Part shown: one piece after another, positions 25,191-36,817 of the stretch | Position numbering within the stretch: the first letter of the stretch is position 1 | Layout: each line of letters opens with the position of its first letter | From: Cannabis sativa | Taxonomy: Eukaryota; Streptophyta; Magnoliopsida; Rosales; Cannabaceae | DNA: 64,000 nucleotides | Assembly (NCBI RefSeq): GCF_029168945.1 | Contig: NC_083603.1 | Span: 53,640,406 to 53,704,405, forward strand | Direction of reading: 5' to 3' | Made by a program: the position numbers and the translations under genes | The notes under the pieces: model-generated | What the model was told of the DNA's origin: nothing | What the model saw: the letters and a program-made list of their open reading frames with translations, nothing else | Database searches by the model: none

Positions 25191-26640
25191 CCTGATAAAG
25201 AACCAACAACAATCACAGCAACAAGGCTCTAGTGGGAATTCTCGTCTTCACACAGATTTATTGCTACAGTTTATGACGGAGACTAGATCATCCATCAAAG
25301 ACTTACAGACTCAGATGGGGCAGTTGGCAACTCAGATAGCAACCTGTCCTCAGGAGATCTTGCCTAGTACAACAGAGGTCAATCCAAAAAAAAGCTGCAA
25401 GGTAATTACCCTGAGAAGCGGGAAGAAGTATGAAGGGCCTGATGGGGGACAACCAGTGGAAGAAGAGACTCAGGATCAACCGGCACTGATATCAACAGAA
25501 TAGAAGACTACTGAAAGTCCTGCACCAAAACAAGCATCTCCACCAATCAGTATAGATCACCATGTAAAGATCCCGTACCCGCAGAGACTCCGAAAGACTA
25601 ATTTGGACAAGCAGTTTTCGAAATTTCTAGAGGTCTTTAAAAGGTTACACATCGAAATTCCTTTTGCCGAAGCCCTGGAACAAATTTCTAGCTATGTGAA
25701 GTTTATGAAGGAGATCTTGTCGAAGAAGAGAAAAATGGAAGACTATGAAATAGTGGCATTGACCGAGGGTTGTAGCGCCATATTGTAGAAGAAACTCCTT
25801 CCCAAACTCAGAGATCCTGGGAGTTTCACCATTCCTTGCACCACTGGGAGAATAGAAGGAATAAATGCATTGTGTGACTTAGGAGCCAGCATTAACTTAA
25901 TGCCTCTGTCAGTTTTTTAAAAGATTGCAGTTGGGAGAGGCAAAGCCAAATACAGTAACCTTGCCATTGGCTGATCGATCACTAGCTCATCCAAGGGGAG
26001 TCATTGAGGATGTGTTAGTAAAAGTTGATAAGTTCATCTTCCCAGCTGATTTTATTGTTTTGGACAAGGAAGAAGATAGCAATGTCCCAATTATTCTTGG
26101 GAGACCATTCTTGGCAACTGGTCAAGCATTGATTGATGTTTAGAAGGGTGAATTGAAGCTGGGAGTGCACGGGGAAGAAGTGGTCTTCAATGTACTTAAG
26201 GCTATGAATTTTCCAAAGGCAAGTGATAACTGTTTCTTTGTTAATCTGATTGATACTATTGTGGAGAAGAAAAAGTTAGTAGAGGATGCTCTAGAATTGA
26301 GCTTAACCGAGGATGCATTGACTGAGTAAGAAGGAGTGGAGGCGATTGGGTATGCCAAATGGCTCGACTCCTATGGGCCATTGAATAGGAAGTATTATGA
26401 AGAGTTGGGGGTTGTGCCAAAGGATCTTGTGCAATCTACAGAAAAACCACCAGAGTTAGAACTAAAAGTTTTTCCTAATCACCTACGGTATGAGTTTTTG
26501 GGAGAAGACAAGTTGATGTGGAGACTGACAAGTTGCTTAGAGTACTCCGGGCGCACAATAAAACCATTGGGAGGACATTGGCTGACATTAAGGGAATCAG
26601 TCCCTCAACGATTATGCATCGAATTTTAATGGAGGAGGAT
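25191..26640 (+). pseudogene. Athila gag-protease linker and protease
   Basis: Contains LQTQMGQLATQIA and VITLRSGKKYEGP, typical Athila linker phrases, then the aspartic protease signature LCDLGASINLMPLSVF (about 25870-25918). A stop and frameshift follow immediately; the reading continues from 25925 with IPIILGRPFLATGQALIDV-like sequence. Stops at 25501, 25786, 26141 and 26327. Confidence 0.8.
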
Positions 26641-28014
26641 GTTAAACCAACTATTGATGCACATAGAAGACTTAATCCACCAATGAAAGAGGTTGTCAGA
26701 AAGGAGGTGGTCAATTGGTTAGATGTTGAAGTGACTTACCCAATTTCAGATAGCAAGTGGGTTAGCCCAGTGCAAGTAGTACCAAAGAAAGGGGGGATGA
26801 CAGTGATAAAGAATGAGAAGAATGAATTAATCGCCACAAAAACGGTTACTGGTTGGAGAATCTGCATTGACTACAGGAAGCTCAACAAGGCAACCAGGAA
26901 GGACCATTTTCCTTTGCCTTTTATTGATCAGATGTTAGACCGGTTGGCTGGGCAAGAGTATTATTGTTTCTTAGATGGCTATTCTGGGTACCATCAAATA
27001 GCCATAACACCTGAGGATTAGGAGAAAATGACATTTACATGTCCATATGGCACTTTTGCTTTCAGGAGAATGCCCTTTGGACTATGTAATGCTCAAGCAA
27101 CATTTCAGAGGTGTATGATGGCTATCTTTTCAGACTTGATTGAAACATGTATAGAGATCTTTATGGATGATTTCTCAGTTTTCGGTTCTTCCATTGATCA
27201 TTGTTTGGAGAACTTGGAGAAAGTACTAATTAGATGCGAGGAGTCAAACTTGGTACTTAATTGGGAAAAGTGCCACTTCATGGTAACAGAGGGGATAGTT
27301 ATGGGACATAAGATCTCAAAGGCAGGCATCGAGGTGGATAAAGCCAAGGTGTCAACAACAGAGAATTTACCCCCTCCTGTTTCTGTAAAAGGAGTAAGGA
27401 GTTTTCTAGGCCATGGTGGATTCTACCAGAGATTTATTAAAGACTTCTCAAAGATCTCAAAACCGCTGTCAAATCTGCTTGTTAACGGGGTTCCTTTTGA
27501 GTTTGGGGAAGAATGTTTGAAAGCTTTCCAAGTTCTTAAGGAAAAATTGATATCAACACCTATAATCACTTCACCAAATTAGGAATTGCCATTCGAGTTG
27601 ATGTGTGATGCAAGTGACTACGCAATCGGAGCAGTCTTGGAACAACTGGTTGACAGGGTGTTTCATACCATCTACTATGCTAGTAGAACCCTAAATGATG
27701 CTCGGCTGAATCATGCCACCACGGAGAAAGAGATACTTGCAATTGTGTTTGCTTGTGATAAGTTTCGGCCCTATCTGATTGGGAATAAGGTGATAGTTTA
27801 TACAGACCACTCAGCAATAAAGTACCTTATGACCAAGAAGGATGCAAAACCGAGGTTGATTCGGTGGGTGCTATTGCTTCAAGAATTTGACATTGAGATA
27901 AAGGACAAGAAGGGGACAGGGAATCTAGTTGTTAATCATCTTTCAAGACTCGAAATAGAAGAAAGCCAAAATGCAAAAGAGGTGCAGATAAATGAAGAGT
28001 TTCCCGATGAATAA
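26641..28014 (+). pseudogene. Athila reverse transcriptase and RNase H
   Basis: RT motifs: SKWVSPVQVVPKKGG, WRICIDYRKLNKAT, FLDGYSGYHQI, FRRMPFGLCNAQATFQR and the catalytic FMDDFSVFG (about 27160-27190), a characteristic Athila form. RNase [44 protein letters not shown]. Stops at 27019 and 27580 interrupt an otherwise open frame and sit where the family has Gln and Trp. Confidence 0.9.
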
Positions 28015-29328
28015 CTCTTTAGTTTGAGGGAAAGCTTGATGGTACCCTGGTTTGTTGATTATGTCAACTTCTTGGCTGTCAATGTCACTCCTCCAGAGAT
28101 GTCTCGTCAATAATTGAAAAAGGTCTTTTCAGAGGTAAAACATTACTATTGGGAAGAGTCGATTCTCTACAAGCACTGCGCCGATCAGATAATAAGAAGA
28201 TGTGTGCTTGTAGAACAGATGTATTCTATCTTGAACCACTATCATGCTTTACAATGTGGGGGGCATTTCAGTGGCACAAGAACTGCTGCGAAGGTTCTTC
28301 AAAGTGTATTCTTTTGGCCTACTCTTTTCAAAGATGCTAATGACTTTGTGAAGGCATGTGATCGTTGTCAGAGAACGGGGAACATTTCTAGAAGAAATGA
28401 AATGCCTTTGACAGGTATCTTGGAGGTGGAGTTGTTTGATGTTTGAGGAATAGATTTCATGGGTCCTTTTCCATCTTCATTCAGCAATTTGTATATTTTA
28501 TTGGCTATGGATTATGTATCGAAATGGGTTGAAGCTGCTGCAACTCCAGCTAATGATGGAAAGAAAGTTCTGTCTTTCCTTCAAAAGTACATATTCACTC
28601 ATTTTGGAACTCCCCGAGCAATCATTAGCGATAAAGGGAGTCACTTTTGCAATAAACAGTTTGAAGCTCTGCTATCCAAATATGGCCTTCGCCATAGGAC
28701 TGCTCTACCCTACCATCCATAGAGCAATGGCCAAGCTGAAATTTCCAAGCGAGAGATTAAGATGATATTGGAGAAAACAATGCAGAGATCAAGGAAAGAT
28801 TGGTCACGAAAGTTAGATGATGCACTGTGGGCGTACAGAACAGCGTTTAAAACACCTATCGGTATGTCACCGTATAGGTTGGTGTACGGAAAGGCTTATC
28901 ATTTGTCGGTGGAATTAGAGCATAAGGCCTATTGGGCTATGAAGACCCTAAACATGGAGTTAGCAGCTGCAGGAAAGAAAAGATTGCTGCAATTGAATGA
29001 GTTGGAAGAATTTAGAAATGAGGCCTATGAAAATGCAATGATCTACAAGGAAAGAACAAAAAAATGACACGACCGAAACTTAGTCAGGAAGGAGTTTCAA
29101 CGCGGGTAGAAAGTCCTACTATTTAACTCCAGGTTGAAATTATTTCCTGGTAAGTTGAAGTCAAGATGGTTGGGACCGTTCACGGTGGTCAAAGCATTCC
29201 CATATGGAGCTATGGAACTAAAAGGTGAAAGCCTAGAGACTTTTAAGGTTAACGGGCAACGATTGAAGCTCTACTTGGGAGGTCATATTGACCAAGCCAA
29301 GTCCGCCATGATTCTAGCACCCCTTTGA
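28015..29328 (+). pseudogene. Athila integrase
   Basis: The zinc-binding HHCC region (HYHALQCGGHFSGTRTA with CDRCQRTG) precedes the catalytic core (GIDFMGPFPSS, ISDKGSHFCNKQFEALLSKY) and a C-terminal domain ([18 protein letters not shown]). In-frame stops at 28012, 28111, 28444, 28720 and near 29065 inactivate it. It would insert cDNA into the genome. Confidence 0.9.
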
Positions 29329-29530
29329 AGAAAATAATCAACGTCCAGCTATATGATGATAAAGAGCAACCCAAGTTTTAATGGCATTTTTAGATGAACA
29401 TTCCTAATTATTTTTCTTACTTTCTGTTATTTTTTTGTTCATTGAAGTTGTAAACTAAATTTTTAGTTCAGTATTTTTCATTCCTTTAGAAAAAAAAAAA
29501 AAAGAAAAAAAATTCTGAACATTGCCCAGT
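29329..29530 (+). other. Non-coding spacer with A-rich run
   Basis: Between integrase and the CG-rich block; holds an A-rich run near 29489-29512 and no ORF. Confidence 0.6.
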
Positions 29531-29680
29531 GGCCGCGGTGAGGACATCACAGCCGCAACGAGATAGGAGCACTCGCGGCAGCGGATTTATTTACAGCCGC
29601 GGTGAGATAGTCAAGCAGAGAAGGCTATTATTATTTGCTATCTCACCGCGGCGAGGCCATCTTTGGCCGCGACGAGAATG
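29531..29680 (+). repeat. CG-rich block of gccgcggygag motifs shared with the Athila LTR
   Basis: Six variants of ggccgcggtgag occur in about 150 bp, some inverted (ctcaccgcggcgagg near 29640). The phrase gatttatttac plus gccgcgg recurs in the LTR near 32967. The block lies between integrase and the env-position ORF and contrasts sharply with its AT-rich surroundings. Function unknown. Confidence 0.8.
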
Positions 29681-30239
29681 CCCAGGCATGAATAAAAGGG
29701 GCATTTCGAATTTTCAACCCCAAAACAATCATTCTTCAACCCTAACCTACCCATTCTGAATTCCTCATCCCCATCACCATAAACCTTCAATCTCATCTCA
29801 CAAAAACCACTTCTCTTCCATTTGTTTCTTAATCATTCATCCCTAATCACTTCAAAACCCTATTTCTCTCATCAATCCATCTCTTCCTTTAGAAACCACA
29901 CTTAGAATCCCTAATTTTCACCCAATTTCAAAAATCCACTATTCATCACCTTCTACCTCAAGAATTTACAATGTCTTCATCAATGGAGATAGAGTGAAGG
30001 AGATTCTCATCGATGTAAGTAATTTTTCATGATTATCTATGAAATTTTTAGATAATTTTGAATTTTTGAGAATTTTTAGATAATTTTGAATTTTTGAGAA
30101 TTTTGTAAGGGATTGGTGTGTTTTTGTTATTGTTTTGCATATTGGTGTGGAAATATTGTTTGTGATTGAAAGATTGAGTGATTATTGAGTGGGTATTTAC
30201 CCAGGAAAGAAGAAAATTAAGGGGAAGTGCTGGCAAAAT

Positions 30240-31465
30240 TTTTCTTGAGTTGTAGGACAATTAATTAAGAATGGGACCCAAAAGATAAGAGTGAGTGAGA
30301 GAGGTGCCTCATCATCCAACACACCAAGGTCATCGAGGTGATCAAATGTAGATAGGGCAAGGTTCGTAAGTGCCGAAGCACAAGAACACTGTCTACAATT
30401 GAAGAATAGGGCATTCATTGATGATAGGGGTATTGATATTGGTGACACTAGAAATCCAAGGATCGGCATTCATCCAATGTTTGTGCCAATAAGACAATAG
30501 GTTATAAAACGGGGATGGGCGAAATTTGTGTTTGTTAATGAGAGAGTCAACCAAACCTTAGCCTTAGAAATTTTTGCTAATTGGCCCAAAAGGAAGAATG
30601 ACTTAGTGAAGGTTAGGGGAGTTGATGTTTCGGCCTCTACTAGAGCTATCCATGCTATCTTTGACCAGAAAACTTTTACCCGTGAAGAACAACGCCTGAA
30701 GATGCTTGAAGAAGAAGGGGAGTTACATTATGTGGATATGGTTGAGACTTTGGGTTTCCCCGGATTAAGGTTTCATGAGTATAATCAGAAACCCTATCAG
30801 TTGTACCGTTGTGAGTTAAACCCGGTGGCTAAAGCTTGGTTGTATTTGTGAGTGCTAGGTTGATACCCAACAAGCACTTTTCTAATGCTCAATTGGATAG
30901 GCTAAAATATGTCTATGCCATTATGAAGGGATTTAATTTGAATGTGGGGGATATTATTAGGCATAGCTTTAACTTGATGATCGAAGGAGCCTGTGGGGGT
31001 GGGCTTGGTCTAGCTGATATTGTCACTGACATGTGTGAGGCATATGGGGTGTTGCAATACTCTTTTGATACGAAGGTTCCTGCACAACGCGTGATTGATA
31101 TGGGAACGGTGCTTAGACTTAAAGCTCCACATCCACATGGCCAACCACCTCCTCCACCACAGCAAGGAGCCCCAAAGCCTCCTCCTGAATGCAAAGATGA
31201 GCATGTTGAAGAAGTACCACAACGTATTGCAGGCCCTCTTGATCCAGCCATGCAGTACACACATGACCAGTTGAATTATCTTATTCAGCAGAACATTCAC
31301 ATGCAAACTTACATGGCGCAAAAGAGTGTCTTTGACGAAAATCAAGTGCACTAGCTGAATTCACTTATCACAAGGATGAATGTTGGGATTGAGGAGCCTA
31401 ATTACTTTGGAAATCCACCCTGTTTTTATCCTTATGACCAGCCACCTCCACCAAACCCCTTCTGA
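30240..31465 (+). pseudogene. Athila env-position ORF (putative plant transposon protein domain)
   Basis: Similarity can be followed from about 30360 (SAEAQEHCLQLKNRAFID) through an in-frame TAG near 30499, ORF 30528-30851 (VNQTLALEIFANW, VRGVDVSASTRAI), a frameshift near 30840, and 30836-31354 (SARLIPNKHFSNAQLDRLKYVY), then a TAG and a proline-rich tail ending at 31465. I recognise the domain carried by the third ORF of many Athila-like elements. No clear signal peptide or membrane segment, so an envelope role is not supported here. Confidence 0.7.
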
Positions 31466-32769
31466 TGGGGGTTCATGTAAGTCTCTCTCACCTAGAATAT
31501 TATATCACATTGGGGACAATGTGCATCTTTAGTTTGGGGGGATGGATTTAAAATTTTCATGTTTATGTTTTGTTTAGTTTAGCTTTTGTTTAAGTTTCAT
31601 GTGTTGATAATTGAGCCAAAATATTGATTGAACTGTTGTTGTTTATTTGTGCAATGGATTGAAATTTTAACCGTGTGCTTAATTCATAAATTCTTTAGAT
31701 TGAATTGGATGCCTTGTAAAAAAATTTCATATAGATGTGAAACATTGATCTTTGGATAGTATCACTTTTGTTCTACTTTGGTTTGTGGAATGTTTGCTTG
31801 ACATGGAATAGAACTTGTGTGACTTACTCTCTTGAAGCGAAATCCTTGATGATTGTTGCTTGGAAAATGATTTACGCAATTTTCTTTGGACCGATTGAGC
31901 CTTTCAAGCTTAGCTGTAAAAAAATTTCCTTAGTATACCCAAAGTTGAGCCTTAGCCTGTTTCAAAATTTTAACCACTTAATTGACCCTAATGTGTTTCC
32001 TTTAGTTACTTTCATTCTCAATGTACCTTATTATGTCATATGCTTTTAATTAAGTTTGGGGGGGGGGGGGATGAAGTATTGTGAGTGGATATTATTTTGA
32101 AAGCAGGAGATTGAGTAAAGTTATGTGGAAGTGTCTTTATCATCTCTAAAAAAAAGAAATAAATAAATTTGTTAATTCTTCTCGAAAAAAATATATAAAG
32201 AAAAGAAAAAAAACAGAGAAGAATAGAAAAAAGGAAAAATAGAAAAAAAAAAAAATGATGGTAGGCTCATAAAGTAGAAGTTCTCAATCTCTTACAAGTT
32301 TCTTTGGGATAAAAATATGGATAATTGTGGGTGTTTGTTTGGTATGTTCTGCCTATGGTATAATGTAGACTAAATGACATTTTTACTACCCTTTACCTAA
32401 GCCATAACATTTCAACCGAAAAAGATCTTTTGATTCCGAGCAAGGGTTGTTGACATTAGTGGAGAGAGGTATGTCATGCGAGCATATTGAACATTAGTTG
32501 GCGGAATGTTGGTAAGAGTAGATTGATTGTGATATGTTTTTCCAAAGAAGTGTTTTGCATCTATACATAATAATTGTTTCTAACTTGTGCATCCAAGGTA
32601 ATTCCTAGAGTGCTTGAATTGAAATTCTGGTTTAGTCAATTGATTGAAGTTGCTCAGGTGGTAGTGGTAGTATAATTATTTGGAGGCTCAGTTATATGTT
32701 GTGCCATTGTTTCTTTGTTTTAGTTTTAGTTTTACTTGAGGGATAGTAAAGATTTAGTTTGGGGGAATT
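31466..32769 (+). other. Athila 3' non-coding region with three polypurine-like tracts
   Basis: No gene. tttagtttgggggga occurs at 31528-31542, an extended version with 13 G at 32051-32071, and the tract next to the LTR at 32753-32766. Only the last sits where the plus-strand primer must be. An A-rich low-complexity stretch fills 32140-32255. Confidence 0.75.
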
Positions 32770-33959
32770 TGTTAGGCTATTTTTAGCCTATGTTTCGGGT
32801 CACAAATAGAGTTGTTTTTCGATATTTTAGGACAGAATTACGTTTGTTTTCTATGTTTACAGGTTTCCCATAGTTGTGGGCATTCAGGGCTTCAAAAGTA
32901 TTATAAATGACAAGTTGAGCCAAGAAAAATTGAAAAACCAGGGTTTGGTTCACTTCTGGTCGCGACAAATTTATTTACGGCCGCGGCCAAGATTAGGCAG
33001 AGAGGTGCTTCCGAGACGGGCTCAGTAGCCGCGGCGAGCCACTCCATCGCCGCGGCGAGGGAATCCATGGCCGCGGTGAGGTTCCGTACGGAGTGAGGCT
33101 AGTTTTGTCTTTTGAAACCTGGGATAAAAATAAAAAGAAAATTGCGAGAAAGAGAAGGGAAGAAGCAAATTTTAGACCTAAAAGCAGTCAAGAACGACAG
33201 GAGGAGTAGAGTGGCGGCCCAGATTCATTCCACCAACACTTTCTTTCTTCCTTCCTTTAAATTTCTTTTATGTTAAATTTTGTTTTAGGAATTGTTATGG
33301 ATTTGAACATGAACTAAATTCCCAATTAGGGAAGATGATGAATGTTTTTTAAACTTTTCCCTGGTTAATGTTAATTGCCATTCCTTTCATCTTGATTTGT
33401 GAAATTATCCTTATTTGTGTTTAATTCCATGTTTAAGCTTGATCACCTTTTACACGTTCTACGATCTCAATTCAAAATCTAAAAAGTGAGAATTGAGAAT
33501 GCTAAAATTGGATAATCTAGGTTTTATGTGAAACGAGAGTATTTGCGTGACCTAAGTGACTATTAGATTATTGCTTAATGCTGATCATATGTGATTCTAA
33601 TTAAGAGATTAATTAGAGAACATGTGATTGAGAACCTAAAAGATCCTAAAAGAGTTAGGTGAAATTGTATAATCTGTCATTCACATCAAGGAAAAGGATA
33701 GCAATTAGGCATTAACAATTGGGTAAACAAATCAACAGGATTCTCTTCCCTATTTTCTCATCTTGATTAATCTTTATCTGTCTGCTCAAGTTTCTTGAAA
33801 TTTTATTCAGTTTTTAATCATAAAAACTATTGGTTTACCAAATAGAATCATAAATTTAGTCTAGTGGTATTCAATCCAATTCCTTGTGGTTCGACCTCAC
33901 CTGTGTGAGTTTACTACTTGATTACATGCACTTGCGTACTATTTACAATTTTTGTAACA
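32770..33959 (+). repeat. 3' LTR of the Athila element (1,190 bp)
   Basis: Begins tgttaggctatttttagcc directly after the polypurine tract and ends tttgtaaca at the GCTGT duplication. Substitutions against the 5' LTR are visible throughout, so the insertion is of moderate age. Confidence 0.95.
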
Positions 33960-34190
33960 GCTGTATTTTAAATGGTCACTAGGCGACAACTTTTGTATTA
34001 AATGTTTTGTATTATGTTTGTAAATAATTTAAATATGTGATCTCAGTTTTGTAAAAGATATTTATTTTCATTTCAAGAGTAATTCAGTAAAAATTTTAAT
34101 AAATCATAATTTTCTATAAACCTGTTGATTAACAGATTGCACAATTATTATTAAATCACGATCACACACCTAAACTAATAGGGTGTTACA
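33960..34190 (+). repeat. Tekay-like LTR, right part after the Athila insertion
   Basis: Starts with the second GCTGT copy and continues attttaaatggtcactaggc exactly where 23053 broke off, ending gggtgttaca. Together with 22602-23053 it makes one LTR lacking its first 1.3 kb. Confidence 0.9.
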
Positions 34191-34806
34191 CAGAGTATCT
34201 TAAGGATGAATCCCTAAGAGATGTTACATGATCAAAAGAGTTGATCTCCAAATCATTGGGATGAACCCAGTGAAAGAAAATATTTGGGTCCAGGGTTAGT
34301 TTAGAGGACCAAATTTGGATACTGCTTTCTAAAGCAGGTAGAAAAGTTATGTTGATTCTAAGCGTAGAGATATAGGGCTTCAGGTAGGGAACATGTTTTC
34401 TTATGTGTTTCACCAGTGAAAAGAGGTGAAGTGCTTCAAAAGGTAAATTGAGCCCTAGATTTTTAGGGTCATTTAAAATTTTTAAGAAGGTTGAACTAGT
34501 AGTGTACTGTTGGTTTCTTCTACATGTTGTGATGTTGATGGGGTACATGTCAGATCTGACTCATGTCTTGAGATTATGAAGCCTTAAAGCTACAACCAGA
34601 CTAGTTCTATAAGGAAAACCTAGTACAAATTCTTAATAAATATAATAAAGTCTTTTGGAATAAGACTATAGCTTTGACAAGCACACTCTGGAAAAATAGT
34701 TGGGTGAAGGAAGCCACCTAGGAGTAGAGTCTACCACGAGGGCTCAATATCTAGAGTTATTTAAGTTAGATTTTGAGGAAAAAAATCATTTTAATAGGGA
34801 GATAAT
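34191..34806 (+). pseudogene. Tekay-like integrase end/chromodomain remnant, second element
   Basis: Reads, with frame changes, as phrases of the chromovirus integrase C-terminus (VSPVKRG, LSPRFLGPFKILKKVE-like around 34400-34500) and then aagccacctaggag, matching 18785-18799 of the first element. It ends in agggagataat before an LTR. Heavily decayed. An ORF of 120 codons on the opposite strand here is a shadow. Confidence 0.6.
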
Positions 34807-35300
34807 TGTAATAACCGCATACTTAGAATATGGAATTTATGAAATGTATTATGTGATTATATATGTATATTATGTGGTGTGGGTCTTATTTTCATGAAAT
34901 AGGCATTTGAGTTATGATTTCTCAATTGTTGAGACTTTATTAAACTCTAGGTGTAGTATATATTATAAATATGAATTTTGCTATGCCCGATAATAGTAGA
35001 AATGTGACATTTTGACCATTAGAGTCGCATTCATGTGGTAGAGTATTTGAGAATTAGCAGGGAAAGATTATTAAACATTTAGAATATCAAAATTATGTGG
35101 GGTTATAGTTTTTGACAATTTCACCCTTAGGCTTATAGTTTTCTTAAGTGTGAAGTAAAGGGAAAATTGGTAATTTTACCTTAAGGTTTATATTAATTTT
35201 AGTGGGTTGCTAGATTATTCTAGTGTTTTAGGATGATACTAAGTAAAGAATAAAACATAATTTAAGTTAGATAACATTAAAACCAAAGAGGAAAAATCCA

Positions 35301-35339
<39 letters not shown>

Positions 35340-35727
35340 GCCCTCTCTAGAATCCAAGCTAGAGAAGACCAAAACCAACTTTTTTCTGGGTGATTCAGCA
35401 AGAATTCAGTAGGTTTTCAAGTGTAAACTGAAGGTAAGAATCCTAGCTCCTCTATCTCTTTGATTTCTTAAGTTTGAGTTTGGTTTTGTTTAGATTTTTA
35501 CGTTTTGCTTTTGTTAGGGTTTGGTTTGTTTAAAATCTATTTTGGGAGCTATAATAGTTGTTGTGTTGAGTTTTGATTAGGTGTGATGTGTTTTGAGTAA
35601 GCTTGAGCTTTGAAACTCAAAGCTTACTTAACAATGGCACTTTTAGTTTCAGAGCTTTGATCATGTGTTCATTGTTGAATTTTATTCATTGTGGTGTTAT
35701 TTGGTGTCCTAAAAGGTTTGGTGAGAT
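34807..35727 (+). repeat. Tekay-like LTR, second subfamily, right-truncated
   Basis: tgtaataaccgcatactta follows the purine tract. Shared anchors with the first LTR include ctatgcccga followed by a gtgac/gtgat-ttttgacc-like stretch, but overall similarity is low, so it is another subfamily. It is cut off at a CACTA-like terminus at 35728. Confidence 0.65.
35305..35338 (+). repeat. (CT)n microsatellite
   Basis: A pure run of about 17 CT units within the LTR leader region. Confidence 0.95.
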
Positions 35728-36170
35728 CACTACTACAAAATTGACTTTTTTGAAGGGGGTCAATCATAAAAACTGTTGAAAAAGATAAGCGGAGATTTTT
35801 TTCCAAGGGTTTAGAACCGAAGTAAAGAAACTATTGGGAAAAACAAATGTCAACGGTGGAGAACCATGAGCAATACTAAATAGAATTTTTTAAAAGAAAA
35901 TATTGAATGCCAACACTTTATAACTGTCGGGAATACTTAAACTAATGGAAAATGTTCTTTTTAGTATACCAAAAAGAATTAAGATTTATAAAAAATAATT
36001 TTTTTCTTAATGAAAAAATTGTATTTAATAAAAGAAAATACTAAAAAAAAGTTTCACATTTAAAAAAAAAAAAATTGTATTTTTTTTTTTTGCTTACTAA
36101 AAGAAATTTGTATTTAATAAAATAAAATACCAAAAAAAGTTTTAGATTTAAAAAATTTATATTTTGAGAA
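35728..36170. mobile_element. CACTA-type transposon end (fragment)
   Basis: cactactacaaaattgac is the classic CACTA terminal sequence. The next 250 bp (tgttgaaaaagataagcgg, caacggtggagaacc) look like subterminal repeats of these elements. No opposite end was found before the LINE fragment, so this is a truncated or unrecognised copy. It interrupts the LTR to its left. Confidence 0.55.
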
Positions 36171-36179
36171 TTTATAAAA

Positions 36180-36595
36180 TTGGAAAATTTTCAATTGGGG
36201 GCTAGAATTTTATCTAGAGAAGGCTCTTTGCAACCTCATATTGTCGAAGCCATTGGTATAAAGGAAGCTCTTTCTTGGAGTAAAGCAAATGGATGGTCAC
36301 ATGTTGTAGTTGAGTCGGATTGTTTAAGGGTCATTAATGATTTGCAAAAGTTCATGGGTTTTCCTTATGGCTATATTCTTTATGATTGTATGATCCTGGT
36401 TGCTGATTTTGATGTTGTTTCTTTTAATTTTGCTAAGCGGTCTGCTAATAAGGTTGCACATACCTTGGCGCGATCTTCTCTTTCTGAGGCTGACCATACT
36501 TTTAGTAAGGACTCCCTACCTTTTGTAATTGCATCCTTAGTCTTGGATGATTTAGTTTAATGAAATTTAATCATTATTTAAAAAAAATCAATTAT
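36180..36595 (+). pseudogene. LINE-type RNase H domain, 3' end of a LINE
   Basis: ORF with IVEAIGIKEALSWSKANGW, VVVESDCLRVINDLQ and RSANKVAHTLARSSLSEAD: the C-terminal two thirds of a plant RVT_3-type RNase H, with conserved Glu and Asp in place and its N-terminal part missing. The stop near 36558 is followed within 35 bp by aaaaaaaat, suggesting a LINE 3' tail. A captured host RNase H-like gene end is the alternative. Confidence 0.7.
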
Positions 36596-36689
36596 TGAAT
36601 TTATTCATTTGTTTTTATGTTCCTGTGCTCAAAGTTATTTCATTTTTTCTTCGAGCTAAGATACGCATCTTAGTCTTTTAGATTATTCC

Positions 36690-36817
36690 ATCCACTGTTA
36701 TTGCCCTAATTTCACTTGTTTCGACTGAGAAAGACCTGATTTCCCTCCACAAAATTCGAATCCATCGCCGATCGTCTCAGCTTCTTTCTATTTCCCGCGA
36801 GAGCCCTACTGCCCTAG
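36690..36817 (+). other. Predicted 5' UTR exon of the DCP5-like gene
   Basis: A pyrimidine-rich segment with gaatccatcgccgatcg ends in ccctag|gtattg, a good donor. The next exon starts at 38197 (tttcag|ctcact), 6 bp before the ATG. The long first intron (1.38 kb) in the leader is common in plant genes. No transcript evidence. Confidence 0.5.

Larger units (their letters stand above)
23054..33959 (+). mobile_element. Athila-group Ty3/gypsy retrotransposon, 10.9 kb, nested in a Tekay LTR
   Basis: Complete LTRs start TGTTAGGCTATTTTTAGCC and end GTAACA, with GCTGT at 23049-23053 and 33960-33964 as a perfect target duplication. The primer site is the Athila/Tat type. Gag, protease, RT, RNase H and integrase are followed by an extra ORF at the env position. 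Internal gag is shortened and coding is broken by many stops, so it is defective. It interrupts an older Tekay LTR exactly. Confidence 0.95.

Noticed and set aside
30913..31351. Minus-strand ORFs of 113-115 codons under the Athila env-position ORF
   Set aside because: Cys/Gly-rich shadow of the proline-rich plus-strand frame.
34186..34548. 120-codon minus-strand ORF
   Set aside because: Antisense shadow of the decayed chromovirus integrase end on the plus strand.
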